Source of the DNA: Elusimicrobium minutum Pei191
Lineage (GTDB): Bacteria > Elusimicrobiota > Elusimicrobia > Elusimicrobiales > Elusimicrobiaceae
NCBI RefSeq assembly: GCF_000020145.1
Contig: NC_010644.1
Location: 186,001 to 250,000, forward strand
Direction: 5' to 3'
Length of the DNA: 64,000 nucleotides
Positions 1 to 8,041 of this stretch are shown here, in pieces. Each line of letters opens with the position of its first letter. Position 1 is the first letter of the stretch. The position numbers were made by a program, and so were the translations under genes. The notes beneath the pieces were generated by a model, which saw only the letters and a list, made by a program, of their open reading frames with translations, ran no database searches and was not told the DNA's origin.

Positions 1-811
1 TGGCTAAACTCATTATAATTATAAATCTGGAACCCAATCCATATTGTAAAAATATTACGGGCACCGGCAGCAGAACCGCAACTATTGAACCGACATTGGG
101 TATAAAATTAAGAAAAAAAGTTATAAATCCGAACATAAAAGCCAGTTCAACGTTAAACGCGCCCAATATTATCCAAACCACGATACCTGTTATTAAAGAT
201 ACGGCCACTTTAACCGTTATATAAAAAGAAATTCTACTTTGTATTTCCTGCATGGTTTTACTTTCTTTGGTTGTTTTTTGTTCCGCCGCGCGGGATCCGG
301 CAAAGAAAAAGAATAAGATAATAATAACTAAAAATGTGGAAATTGATAAAGAAAGCAGTACGCTGCCCAGGCTTTTAACAAACGTAAATACGGGCAGGTT
401 TCTAAGTGCGTCTAAAATAAAAGCGTTGTCTATGTGAAAATTATATTTGGACGCGGTAAATGTCGCCCAATTCGCTATATCGATAAGTTTTTCTCTATAA
501 GCGTCCGCGCCGCTTATAAAACTGCCTATGGAGTTATATATAAATATTGCGACCAGCGCGGTAAGGCCGCAAACAGCCAAAAACGTAAGCGAAAGTATAA
601 GAAGGTTTGGCATCTTTGTTTTTTTTGTTAAGAAACGTATCATAGGCGCTAATACCGTATAAATAAGCACCGCTATGACAAACGGCATGGAAACCGATTT
701 GGTAAAAATCAGACAAAACGCAAGCGCCACACTGGCAAGTATAGCTACGCAAACTGATATAAAATGAAGGACTTTTGTGCTTGAAATAATTCGTTCAATA
801 TGTTCAGACAT
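1..811 (-). CDS. AI-2E family transporter (PerM/YdiK-like), 3' end outside window
   Basis: The reading frame is open from an ATG at 809-811 to the window edge, about 270 residues, so the C-terminus is missing. It is strongly hydrophobic. The first helices (about residues 15-60) are followed by a hydrophilic stretch and a further membrane cluster holding NFIPNVGSIVA near residue 240, the conserved core of the AI-2E/PerM family (PF01594). These are inner-membrane exporters of uncertain substrate; an autoinducer-2 role is known for only a few members. It is the last visible gene of a minus-strand run (beta-barrel protein, histidine kinase, helical protein), 16 bp after the preceding gene. The family call is firm; the substrate is unknown. 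Confidence 0.85.
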   Translation of the reverse strand, partial: MSEHIERIISSTKVLHFISVCVAILASVALAFCLIFTKSVSMPFVIAVLIYTVLAPMIRFLTKKTKMPNLLILSLTFLAVCGLTALVAIFIYNSIGSFISGADAYREKLIDIANWATFTASKYNFHIDNAFILDALRNLPVFTFVKSLGSVLLSLSISTFLVIIILFFFFAGSRAAEQKTTKESKTMQEIQSRISFYITVKVAVSLITGIVVWIILGAFNVELAFMFGFITFFLNFIPNVGSIVAVLLPVPVIFLQYGLGSRFIIIMSLA

Positions 812-827
812 AACAACTTCCCCTGTT

Positions 828-1343
828 TTAATAAATAGTTTTTTTGGCCTCTAAAATTTTACTTAGTTCACGCGCCATAAAAAGTATTTTATTCGCAAGC
901 TTGTCTAAAGTAAGCGTTGCGGTTTCAATCATCCACAAATTAAGTTTTAAAGAAGAGTCTTTCGCCGTAGGATATACATAACCGAAAGCGGATTGAAATT
1001 CATCTATCGTTTTTGCTAAAGTTCTGGATTTTAAATTAACCGTTTTAACTTCAAGACTGTAAACTTCGGTAATTTCCTTCTTGCTTAAATTTCTAAGTTC
1101 CTCTCTTGTTTTAGCCCAAAACTCCTCGCTTGTGTTGGCAAGGTCATATATTGTTTTTGCGGTAATGTTAAATTCTTTTTCTAAAGATTCATCTCTAGTA
1201 TGGATACCTTTTTTAACCTGCGCGCTTAATGACTCAAGCCTGGGTACAAAAGAATAAAGCTGCTTGCCCGCAGCGCTTATTTCTTTGCGCATGGTTTCCA
1301 GTTTTGTCTCGGTGTTTTCAAAAAAATAGTTTATATTTTGCAT
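828..1343 (-). CDS. Unknown all-helical soluble protein in histidine kinase operon
   Basis: This 171-residue protein has no signal peptide or membrane segment. It is rich in Lys, Glu and Leu with long predicted helices, consistent with a coiled-coil or helical bundle. I do not recognise a family. It starts 8 bp after the histidine kinase stop and ends 16 bp before the transporter, so it is almost certainly co-transcribed with them. It could be a partner or accessory of the kinase, but nothing in the sequence shows this. No phosphoacceptor receiver motif is visible, so it is not a standard response regulator. Confidence 0.6.
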   Translation of the reverse strand: MQNINYFFENTETKLETMRKEISAAGKQLYSFVPRLESLSAQVKKGIHTRDESLEKEFNITAKTIYDLANTSEEFWAKTREELRNLSKKEITEVYSLEVKTVNLKSRTLAKTIDEFQSAFGYVYPTAKDSSLKLNLWMIETATLTLDKLANKILFMARELSKILEAKKTIY

Positions 1344-1351
1344 TTAATTTA

Positions 1352-2098
1352 TCAGTTGGGTATATTTAAAGTAAAAACGGAGCCGGACCCCTGGTCGCTT
1401 ACTACGCTTACGGATCCTCCGTGTAAGTCCATGACTTTTTTTACATAAGGAAGCCCTAAGCCCCATCCTTCGATTTGTCCTGTAAAATAGTCGTCAATTT
1501 GGTAAAACTTTTCAAAAAGTCTGCTTATTTCTCCGGGGCGTATTCCCGTACCGGTGTCTTTAATTGAAATAGAAACATAATTAGTGTTTTTTGTGCAATA
1601 TATTTTTATAAGCCTTTCTATATGGTTATTAAACTTTATAGCGTTGTCAATAAGTTCTTTAATGGCCATTTTAAAATAGTTAGCGTCTATATTTACCATA
1701 AGATCGTCAGGGCAAATAATTTCAATAGCGCAGGAATCACGCGAAATGTTGTTTGACTTTATAATGATTGAGCGGTTGCTTCCTTCCGTGGAATAAACAA
1801 TACATTCTGCGGATGCTTCTTTAAGAAGACTTTTTAAATTAACTTCATTCTTCACTATTTCAAGCTGACTCATTTCTTCAATTTTTGTAAAACGCAGCAA
1901 CTTGTCAACCAAGATAGCAAGTTTTTGCCCCTGCTTGTTGATTTCCTCAAAAGCTTTTTCAGTAAAGGGGGAAAATTTTTCTTTGCTTTTTTGCGCGATA
2001 ATAGCCTCCGAATATCCGTTAATAATAGACAGAGGCGTTCTTAATTTGTGTGACACAAGGGCAAGCACCCTTGAGGCGATATCATCTTTATTTGTCAT
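1352..2098 (-). CDS. Soluble sensor histidine kinase without input domain
   Basis: The 248-residue protein is almost only a kinase core. The HisKA box ALVSHKLRTPLS (His about residue 17) is followed by the N box KELIDNAIKFN (about 145), G1 DTGTGI (about 180) and G2 WGLGLPYVKK (about 213). Histidine kinases of this kind autophosphorylate and pass phosphate to a response regulator. There is no transmembrane segment and no PAS or GAF sensor before the H box, so the signal must come from a partner protein or from another layer of a phosphorelay. No response regulator is encoded nearby, so it is an orphan within this window. It lies 12 bp after the upstream beta-barrel gene in a four-gene operon. 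Confidence 0.88.
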   Translation of the reverse strand: MTNKDDIASRVLALVSHKLRTPLSIINGYSEAIIAQKSKEKFSPFTEKAFEEINKQGQKLAILVDKLLRFTKIEEMSQLEIVKNEVNLKSLLKEASAECIVYSTEGSNRSIIIKSNNISRDSCAIEIICPDDLMVNIDANYFKMAIKELIDNAIKFNNHIERLIKIYCTKNTNYVSISIKDTGTGIRPGEISRLFEKFYQIDDYFTGQIEGWGLGLPYVKKVMDLHGGSVSVVSDQGSGSVFTLNIPN

Positions 2099-2110
2099 AA
2101 TAAAACCCTC

Positions 2111-2956
2111 TTAAAATAATACGCTTAACCCTACTCTGAAAATATCTCTTTTACTTCCGTGGTTTGTTGCCCTTATATGGTTATAGGCTATGTCCGCTTT
2201 CCAGCCTTTTGCTATAGGAAAATCATTCCCTACCGTTATTGAGTGGTCGGAATCAGCGGTATAATATTCAATAAAATTATAATTAACATAGACGTTGGCG
2301 TTTCTGTCTAAAAACATTCTGTTGAACATGGCGCCTATGGAATATTTGGGCAAATCATAAATAATATCAAAAGTTTTTAAATCAACAAGAGAGTTCTGAT
2401 CCATCACCGATCTTATAGCGGTTACATTGCTTATGCCGTTAACATACTGAAAAAGGTTCGCGGTAACGCCAAATAAAAAAGCGTTATAAAAATTTTGCCT
2501 TAATCCGAGCGAGTAGGCTACCTGGCCGTAATTGTCTCTTTCTATGACATTATTTTTTTCAATATCAGCTTTTTGGTTTGCGTATGAAATTGACAATAAA
2601 GCCTGGGTGTAAAGGTTGGCGTTGTCATTATTGTTAAGAGTTAAAAGAAGATGTCCCATGGCCCCGTATGAATAAAGTTCATTTGTTTTCGGCGTGAAAA
2701 ACGGGCGAAAGACAATTCGCATTAAATCTGTTGACAGAGATGCCGGGATATAAAAGGTATATATGTCGTCGTTATGGATATCATGATTTAAATATGACCC
2801 GTCTACACCTATTGAAAGGCGGTCGGTAACAGGCGCGGCGAAAGATAAATCATTTTTAATAAAATCAGAATTAAAATAAAATGAATTGCTGATTTTGGCG
2901 GCTTGCAACTGCGCCGCGGCTAAAACACATAATATTAATAATATAAATTTTCTCAT
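2111..2956 (-). CDS. Predicted outer-membrane beta-barrel protein
   Basis: An ATG at 2954-2956 gives a clean signal peptide (MRKFILLILCVLAAAQLQAA, predicted cleavage after AQLQA) and is preferred over an upstream TTG at 2974. The mature part alternates polar and aromatic residues in short amphipathic strands with Asn/Asp-rich turns. It ends in a strand with a C-terminal phenylalanine (GLSVLF), the classic BAM-recognised end of outer-membrane barrels. No specific family is recognised. It is the first gene of the minus-strand operon with the histidine kinase and is divergent from the phosphoesterase-like gene at 2996. A porin or surface role is inferred only from the fold signature. Confidence 0.7.
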   Translation of the reverse strand: MRKFILLILCVLAAAQLQAAKISNSFYFNSDFIKNDLSFAAPVTDRLSIGVDGSYLNHDIHNDDIYTFYIPASLSTDLMRIVFRPFFTPKTNELYSYGAMGHLLLTLNNNDNANLYTQALLSISYANQKADIEKNNVIERDNYGQVAYSLGLRQNFYNAFLFGVTANLFQYVNGISNVTAIRSVMDQNSLVDLKTFDIIYDLPKYSIGAMFNRMFLDRNANVYVNYNFIEYYTADSDHSITVGNDFPIAKGWKADIAYNHIRATNHGSKRDIFRVGLSVLF

Positions 2957-2995
2957 ATTTCTATAGATTACCAAATTTTATTGTAAAATAAGAGC

Positions 2996-4174
2996 ATGAA
3001 GAAACTCTTAGTTTTTATTTTATTAAATATTTCAGCGTTTGGTTTCGGTGCGGAATTTACCCGCGGACCTTATGTTGAGGATCCTACCCTCACCACCGCC
3101 ATAATTAAATGGCATACGGATGTTCCTTCCGTGGGCTGGTTTGAGTACGGACCGTCGCCTAAATGCAACCAGATAATGACAATATCTCCCAAGTCCACTT
3201 CGCATGAGGTTGTTTTGCACGGGCTGGTTGCCAATAAGGAATTTTGTTATAAAGCTTATATACAAAATAACGCGGAGGACGGCGTGCAGGAACCCAGAAC
3301 CGGGAAATTTAAAACTTTATACAGTCCTGAGCGTAAAGTGGTTAAATTTGTTATTTTCGGAAACACTGCGGGAAGCGGGGAATTATTGCCCGCATTGGTT
3401 GAAAAGTTAAAAAAACATAATCCGGATTTTTATATTCACACGGGTGATTTAGTTTCAACAGGTTCGGCTTTGGACGCGGATAAAGAGTTTTTTACCCCTT
3501 TTAAAGATGTTTTGGCAAAGGCGCCTATGTTTATCGCTGTCGGTGATAAAGAATACGGACCCGATTTAAAAGATAAAGAAAGTAGAGGCTTTTTTAGAAC
3601 CAACTATTCAAGGGTGCATACAATGAGCTGGGGTAAGGGTACCCCCAACTACTATTATTTTGACACGGCCAACGCAAGGTTTATATTTTTGGATACTTCT
3701 TCAGCAGCGGGCGCTTTATTTGCTCCCGGTATTACAAAAGACAGCGCGCAGTATGACTGGTTAAGAACAGCTTTAGCCACTACGGAAGCCGGCAAATGGA
3801 AAGTGGTTGTTATGCATTTGCCGGCATATTCCTCCGGAGCGAAAGGTTCTAATGAGGATGTGAAAAACGCTTTTACTAACCTTTTCGAATATTACGGCGT
3901 AAACGTTGTTTTCCAGGGAGATGAACGCAGTTATGAACGCACTTTCCCGATAAGAGAAGGAGTTGAAAGTTTAAAAGGTATTGTTTACCAAACTTTTGGG
4001 ACGGGGGCTTCCGCCGAACTTACTAAAAGAGAGTTTAAAGAACCATGGACCGCGAGGTTCCTTTCCGGACAGGTTTACGGCGTGGGCGAAATTGTTGACC
4101 GTAAGCTTACGGTAAACGTTTATAACTTGGACGGGACTTTAGTTGACACTTTAGAGCTTTACCAAAGCCTGTAA
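2996..4174 (+). CDS. Purple acid phosphatase-like metallophosphoesterase, probably inactive
   Basis: This 392-residue exported protein has a signal peptide (about residues 1-18), an N-terminal Fn3-like domain (RGPYVEDPT...AIIKWHTD, residues 20-110) and a calcineurin-like domain. That is the layout of purple acid phosphatases. The five metal-binding blocks can be aligned but are eroded. Block I GDxG reads GNTAG (about 121), block II GDLVS (about 148) is kept, block III GNHE reads GDKE (about 182), block IV VVMH (about 272) is kept, and block V GHxHxYER reads GDERSYER (about 308). Loss of the block I Asp, the block III Asn/His and both His of block V should break the dimetal centre, so a structural or binding role is more likely than hydrolysis. 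It has its own terminator just downstream. Confidence 0.8.
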   Translation: MKKLLVFILLNISAFGFGAEFTRGPYVEDPTLTTAIIKWHTDVPSVGWFEYGPSPKCNQIMTISPKSTSHEVVLHGLVANKEFCYKAYIQNNAEDGVQEPRTGKFKTLYSPERKVVKFVIFGNTAGSGELLPALVEKLKKHNPDFYIHTGDLVSTGSALDADKEFFTPFKDVLAKAPMFIAVGDKEYGPDLKDKESRGFFRTNYSRVHTMSWGKGTPNYYYFDTANARFIFLDTSSAAGALFAPGITKDSAQYDWLRTALATTEAGKWKVVVMHLPAYSSGAKGSNEDVKNAFTNLFEYYGVNVVFQGDERSYERTFPIREGVESLKGIVYQTFGTGASAELTKREFKEPWTARFLSGQVYGVGEIVDRKLTVNVYNLDGTLVDTLELYQSL

Positions 4175-4214
4175 TTAAGAGAGCCGTTTATGCGGCTTAA
4201 TAATTTAAAACTAA

Positions 4215-4243
4215 CAGCCTGCCGGAAATCCGGCAGGCTGTTT
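4215..4243 (+). terminator. Rho-independent terminator after phosphoesterase-like gene
   Basis: An 11-bp perfect GC-rich stem (CAGCCTGCCGG / CCGGCAGGCTG) with a 4-nt loop is followed by TTTAT. It sits 41 bp after the stop codon and before the convergent tRNA gene. Confidence 0.85.
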
Positions 4244-4246
4244 ATA

Positions 4247-4320
4247 TGGTTTCGGGACTAGGATTCGAACCTAGAATAAGCGCTCCAGAGGCGCCTGTGA
4301 TACCATTTCACCATCCCGAA
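4247..4320 (-). tRNA. tRNA-Gln (anticodon CTG)
   Basis: On the minus strand a full cloverleaf can be folded: acceptor TTCGGGA/TCCCGAA, D arm containing AATGGTAT, anticodon stem GGCGC/GCGCT with loop CTCTGGA (anticodon CTG, reading CAG = Gln), T arm CTAGG-TTCGAAT-CCTAG, discriminator A. The CCA end is encoded (4247-4249). The U1 start and the TGGTGAAATGGTA D region are typical of bacterial tRNA-Gln. Confidence 0.92.
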
Positions 4321-4445
4321 TTAAATTTTTAAGTATGTATATTTTACCATTTTTACAATTTTATGTGAAGATGCGTTCCTGCTAAATGTTGAAATACAGC
4401 GTTCTCATTATAAGATAGCGGCATTAAATATGATAAAATTTAAAT

Positions 4446-5342
4446 ATGTTAAAGTTTTTATCAAAAGTGTTTAAAGACCGCGTTGATATAATTGTAATGC
4501 CAAGTAAGTTAAACACTGTAAAGATAAGAGTAAGGCTGATTACGGTAGTAATTATATTTTTCCTTTGGATATTATCGATAATCGGGGCTTGTTATGTGCT
4601 GATAAGGAGTTATGATTACAGCCTTACGCGCGCTGACAACCAAATAATGAAAGCCAAACTTGCCATTATCGGTGAAGAGCTTGAACGCGGAAGAAAATAT
4701 TTGGAACTTACGCAAACTACCGAAAGGCAAATGAGGCAGATGCTCGGCATGCCTGTGGGCAAGAATAACCCGACTCCGGGTTCCGAAGAAGAAAAACTTT
4801 TATTTAGCAAAGTATTCGCGCGCGGAAGCGGCGATATTTTAGAAGAAGATTATAAAGAATATATTGATAATATTGAAAATCTGGCGAAACAAAGGCTGGC
4901 TAATTTTCAAGAAATAGCGTGGTACTACGCAAACAAAAAAAGTAATATTAACGCTACGCCTTCTATAAGACCATCAAACGGGAGAATAACTTCCGGCTTC
5001 GGTTACAGGCTTTCTCCTTTCGGAGCGCCTACGGGGGCAATGCATAAAGGCCTTGATTTTGCGGATAAACCGGACAGTCCTATAGTTGTAACTGCTGACG
5101 GTGTTGTAAGGCACACGGGTTGGGCAAGCGGATTCGGCCAGGCTGTTTTGGTTGACCACGGTTACGGATATTCCACTCTTTATGGGCATGTTACCGGCAT
5201 TATAGTAAAAGCCGGGGATGTTGTGAAAAGAGGGGATAAAATAGCTACTATGGGCACTACGGGAAGGTCAACGGGCGTACATTTGCATTATGAAGTTTGG
5301 TTAGACGGCAACCCCGTTAACCCCAGAAAATATTTTGATTAG
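4446..5342 (+). CDS. M23 family peptidoglycan endopeptidase, membrane anchored
   Basis: The protein has 298 residues: a short cytoplasmic N-terminus, one transmembrane helix (about 28-52), a coiled-coil-prone periplasmic stretch (about 60-130), and a C-terminal LytM/M23 domain. Zn ligands are seen in MHKGLDFA (His and Asp) and in HLHYEV (second His pair), with the usual ITSGFGYR lead-in. M23 enzymes cut peptide cross-links in murein; both catalytic motifs look intact. The next gene, 18 bp downstream, is a bactofilin. M23-bactofilin pairs are a recurrent arrangement in which the bactofilin scaffold localises the hydrolase to shape the cell wall. No clear Shine-Dalgarno precedes the ATG, and a TAAAAT box lies only a few bases upstream. 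Confidence 0.93.
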   Translation: MLKFLSKVFKDRVDIIVMPSKLNTVKIRVRLITVVIIFFLWILSIIGACYVLIRSYDYSLTRADNQIMKAKLAIIGEELERGRKYLELTQTTERQMRQMLGMPVGKNNPTPGSEEEKLLFSKVFARGSGDILEEDYKEYIDNIENLAKQRLANFQEIAWYYANKKSNINATPSIRPSNGRITSGFGYRLSPFGAPTGAMHKGLDFADKPDSPIVVTADGVVRHTGWASGFGQAVLVDHGYGYSTLYGHVTGIIVKAGDVVKRGDKIATMGTTGRSTGVHLHYEVWLDGNPVNPRKYFD

Positions 5343-5360
5343 GAATTTTGGAGGATTGGT

Positions 5361-5729
5361 ATGACATTTTTAAAAAAGAATACAGATTTTACTTCGGGAG
5401 AACATGTTTCCGTAATCAGCGCTGATTGTTACTTTCAAGGCACTCTTAACGTACAGGGCTCCTTAAGAGTTGACGGCCGTTTAAGCGGCTGTGTTGATAA
5501 TGCAAGGCATATTGTTATAGGGGTTGACGGCGCGGTGGAAGGTGATTTAAGCGCGCAAACAATCGTAGTAAGCGGCTCTGTAACCGGAAATATATGCGCG
5601 GACGCGCTTGAAGTTTCCGCCACGGCCAAGATTAAAGGCGATATACGAGCGGAAAAAATAGCCGTTGAAGAAGGCGCCGTTTTAAACGGCATGGTGGTTA
5701 TAGCCCCCGCTAAAGAAGAAGAAAAATAA
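5361..5729 (+). CDS. Bactofilin (polymer-forming cytoskeletal protein)
   Basis: This 122-residue protein has the bactofilin (DUF583, PF04519) right-handed beta-helix pattern from about residue 18 to 115. Repeating short strands with Gly turns are seen, such as FQGTLNVQGSLRVDGRLSG and VEGDLSAQTIVVSGSVTGN. The flanks are short and disordered, with a Lys/Glu tail. Bactofilins polymerise without nucleotide at the inner face of the membrane. Linked immediately after the M23 peptidase and with a good GGAGG site before its ATG, it is probably co-expressed and acts as the scaffold for that enzyme. Confidence 0.92.
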   Translation: MTFLKKNTDFTSGEHVSVISADCYFQGTLNVQGSLRVDGRLSGCVDNARHIVIGVDGAVEGDLSAQTIVVSGSVTGNICADALEVSATAKIKGDIRAEKIAVEEGAVLNGMVVIAPAKEEEK

Positions 5730-5758
5730 TTTACAATCAAATTAAAAAGGAGTTTTCA

Positions 5759-6454
5759 ATGTCTTTTTTGCAAAAGTATAAAAACATCATTATTATAGTT
5801 ATTGTCATCTCTTTTATCGGAGGTTTGTTTTACGCCGGATATAATTCTTTTTCGGTGGGGCTTTCCAACCATGAAACAATTGCAAAAGTAGGCAATGAAA
5901 AAATAAAAGCCAGACAGTATAACAGAATTGTGGAACAACAGGAACGCGAACTCAGGAGATTAGCCACGGAAGATTTTGACGATGACGGCGGCTCTCTTTT
6001 AAACTATCTTAAACAGCGTGCTCTTCAGACTTTAATGTTCCAGTCGGCCATGGTACAAAGCGCTGAAAAATACGGTATTCACACACCCGATTTTGAAATA
6101 GCTTATATGATTCAAACTGCTCCCGCTTTTACAAACAACGGTTTATTTAGCAAGCAGGCATACGTGTGGACAGTTAGAAACCAGCTTATGATGACGCCTG
6201 CGGAATTTGAAAACCAGGAACGCAGAAACATGCAAATGAATAAGATGGCTAATATTATCATGTCTTCATATAAATCCACCCCTGAAGAACTTTTATTTAA
6301 TTATAAAACCCAATACGGTACTATCAAAGATTACGCTAAGAAAAAAGAGGATTTTATTCCGACCGTGGCCGAAACAAAAAGCCTTGCCGCTCAAGACGCT
6401 TTTCTTATTGATTTTAACAGTAAAAATGAAATTAAAAGTTTAATCCAGGAGTAA
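5759..6454 (+). CDS. PpiD/SurA N-terminal-like membrane-anchored chaperone lacking PPIase domain
   Basis: The 231 residues comprise an N-terminal membrane anchor (about 9-30) and a SurA_N/PpiD-like helical region (IAKVGNEKIKARQYNRIVEQQ, then long amphipathic helices to about 205). PpiD proteins are periplasmic folding factors with a parvulin domain after this region. Here the protein ends without one, at roughly a third of the usual PpiD length. The chaperone part of SurA can work without PPIase activity, so a foldase-like role is plausible. It follows the bactofilin by 29 bp, with an AAGGAG site before the ATG, and precedes the PfkB gene by 5 bp. Confidence 0.75.
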   Translation: MSFLQKYKNIIIIVIVISFIGGLFYAGYNSFSVGLSNHETIAKVGNEKIKARQYNRIVEQQERELRRLATEDFDDDGGSLLNYLKQRALQTLMFQSAMVQSAEKYGIHTPDFEIAYMIQTAPAFTNNGLFSKQAYVWTVRNQLMMTPAEFENQERRNMQMNKMANIIMSSYKSTPEELLFNYKTQYGTIKDYAKKKEDFIPTVAETKSLAAQDAFLIDFNSKNEIKSLIQE

Positions 6455-6459
6455 TTGTT

Positions 6460-7368
6460 TTGCAAAAAGAAATACTTGTAGTAGGCACGCTTGGTTTTGA
6501 TACAGTTACTAACTGCAGGGGCCGCGTAGATATGGTTTTGGGCGGGTCCGCCTCATATGCTTCGGTTGCGGCAAGTTATTTTGCCAGAACGCATTTAATA
6601 AGTATTGTGGGAACCGATTTTAGCAACGGACATTTTGCTCCTTTTAAAAAGCGCGGCGTTGATACCCAAGGCGTAAAAGTAGAGGAAGGCAAAACCTTTT
6701 TTTGGGCCGCCGAATATGATAAGGATTTTAAAAACGCGTATACAAAAGTGACGGACTTGAACGTTTTTGCCAATTTTAAACCCCGCATTCTCAGTTCACA
6801 TAAAAAATGCAAATACGCTTTTTTGGGAAATATTGACCCTGAAATCCAATTAAGTCTTATTAAACAAATGGACGGCGCTAAACTTATTACCTGCGACACT
6901 ATGAACTATTGGATTAATTCAAATAAAAAAGCGGTTAAAAAAGTTATTAAAAATACGGATATTTTATTTGTAAATGAATCTGAGGCAAGAATGCTTACCG
7001 GGGAATATAATTTAATTAAAGCCGGTAAAGATATTTTAAAACTTGGCGCTAAACACGTTATTATAAAGCTTGGTCCCAACGGCGCTATGTTTATAAGCCC
7101 GCTCGGCATGGCCCAGCTTCCCCCGTTTTTAGTTGAAAACATTTATGACACTACGGGTGCGGGAGATACTTTCGGAGGGGCTTTTACCGGTTATCTGGCA
7201 AGTCTTCCCAAATGGAATACCTTGTATGCCATTAAAAATGCAATGGCCGTAGGCGGCGTCATGGCCAGTTTCGGAATAGAAAGTTTTAGTATAAATAAAC
7301 TGTTAGAACTTAGCCAGACAAAAATAAATTCGCGCTTAAATAAATACAAAAACGGATTACGGTTTTAA
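6460..7368 (+). CDS. PfkB family sugar/nucleoside kinase
   Basis: The 302-residue protein carries both PfkB signatures: the N-terminal GGSASYASVAASYF stretch (about residue 28) and the C-terminal DTTGAGDTFGGAF (about 230), which contains the catalytic Asp and the anion hole. This ribokinase-like family phosphorylates sugars, nucleosides or similar alcohols with ATP; the substrate cannot be read from the sequence. The start is a TTG placed 8 nt after an AGGAG site (6447-6451), and no ATG lies near. It closes the M23-bactofilin-PpiD-like run and is followed by a terminator. Confidence 0.9.
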   Translation: MQKEILVVGTLGFDTVTNCRGRVDMVLGGSASYASVAASYFARTHLISIVGTDFSNGHFAPFKKRGVDTQGVKVEEGKTFFWAAEYDKDFKNAYTKVTDLNVFANFKPRILSSHKKCKYAFLGNIDPEIQLSLIKQMDGAKLITCDTMNYWINSNKKAVKKVIKNTDILFVNESEARMLTGEYNLIKAGKDILKLGAKHVIIKLGPNGAMFISPLGMAQLPPFLVENIYDTTGAGDTFGGAFTGYLASLPKWNTLYAIKNAMAVGGVMASFGIESFSINKLLELSQTKINSRLNKYKNGLRF

Positions 7369-7370
7369 AT

Positions 7371-7401
7371 AAAAAGGCGGATTAAAAACCGCCTTTTTTA
7401 T
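7371..7401 (+). terminator. Terminator after PfkB kinase
   Basis: A short stem AAGGCGG / CCGCCTT with an A-rich loop is followed by six T residues, directly after the PfkB stop. Confidence 0.85.
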
Positions 7402-7425
7402 GCAATAAAAAAGTTTTTTTACCGT

Positions 7426-7434
7426 TGTTATAAT
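7426..7434 (+). promoter_or_regulatory. Extended -10 promoter of the sigma factor operon
   Basis: TGTTATAAT is an exact extended -10 (TGnTATAAT), 16 bp before the ATG of the ECF sigma gene. No good -35 is visible upstream, as expected for extended -10 promoters. This would give basal housekeeping transcription; no separate ECF-type promoter was identified. Confidence 0.5.
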
Positions 7435-7450
7435 ATAGGGATAGAAATTT

Positions 7451-8041
7451 ATGAGTGAAACCGCAGATAATGAATTATTGGAACAATTTAAGAAAGGCGA
7501 TACTTTTTCTTTAGGGCTGCTTATAGAGAAATATAAAACACCGTTATATACATTTATAATTTCTTATGTTAAAGATGCTTCAGTCGCTGAGGATATTTTT
7601 CAAGAAGTGTTTTTGAAAATTATTAAAAATCCGTATATTTATAAGGAGAACTCAAATTTTAAAGCCTGGCTTTTTACGGTAAGCAGGAATAAGTGTATGG
7701 ATTATTTCAGACAAAGCGGCACGGATCTTCAGTCTTTGGATGCTGTTGTTGAAGAGGGTTTTAGCCTTCACGAAACCGTTCAGTCCAAAGAGAAAGAACC
7801 TTTAGATTTTCTTCTTAATTTAGAAGATGCGGAAGCGGTTAATAAAGCTTTAAATATGCTTCCGCTTGAGCAAAAAGAAATAATAATAATGCGTCAAACA
7901 ATGAGTTTTAAAGAAATAGCCCAATTGCTGAGCTGCCCTATCGGCACAGTGCTTGCCAGAGCCAGCAGAGGATATAAAAAAATGCAGCAACAACTAACAA
8001 TTAATAATTTTGAATCATCGGAGGCCGTTTATGCAGAATGA
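7451..8041 (+). CDS. ECF-type RNA polymerase sigma factor (sigma-70 family)
   Basis: This 196-residue protein has sigma region 2 (about 25-95: DIFQEVFLKIIKNP, then FKAWLFTVSRNKCMDYFR) and region 4 (about 135-185: LPLEQKEIIIMRQTMSFKEIA with the HTH GTVLARASRGYKKMQQQL), and no regions 1 or 3, as in ECF/RpoE-like sigmas. It redirects RNA polymerase to a stress or envelope regulon. The downstream gene starts inside its last codons and encodes a small membrane protein in the usual anti-sigma position, followed by a secreted charged protein. The three genes look like a cell-envelope signalling operon. Confidence 0.93.
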   Translation: MSETADNELLEQFKKGDTFSLGLLIEKYKTPLYTFIISYVKDASVAEDIFQEVFLKIIKNPYIYKENSNFKAWLFTVSRNKCMDYFRQSGTDLQSLDAVVEEGFSLHETVQSKEKEPLDFLLNLEDAEAVNKALNMLPLEQKEIIIMRQTMSFKEIAQLLSCPIGTVLARASRGYKKMQQQLTINNFESSEAVYAE

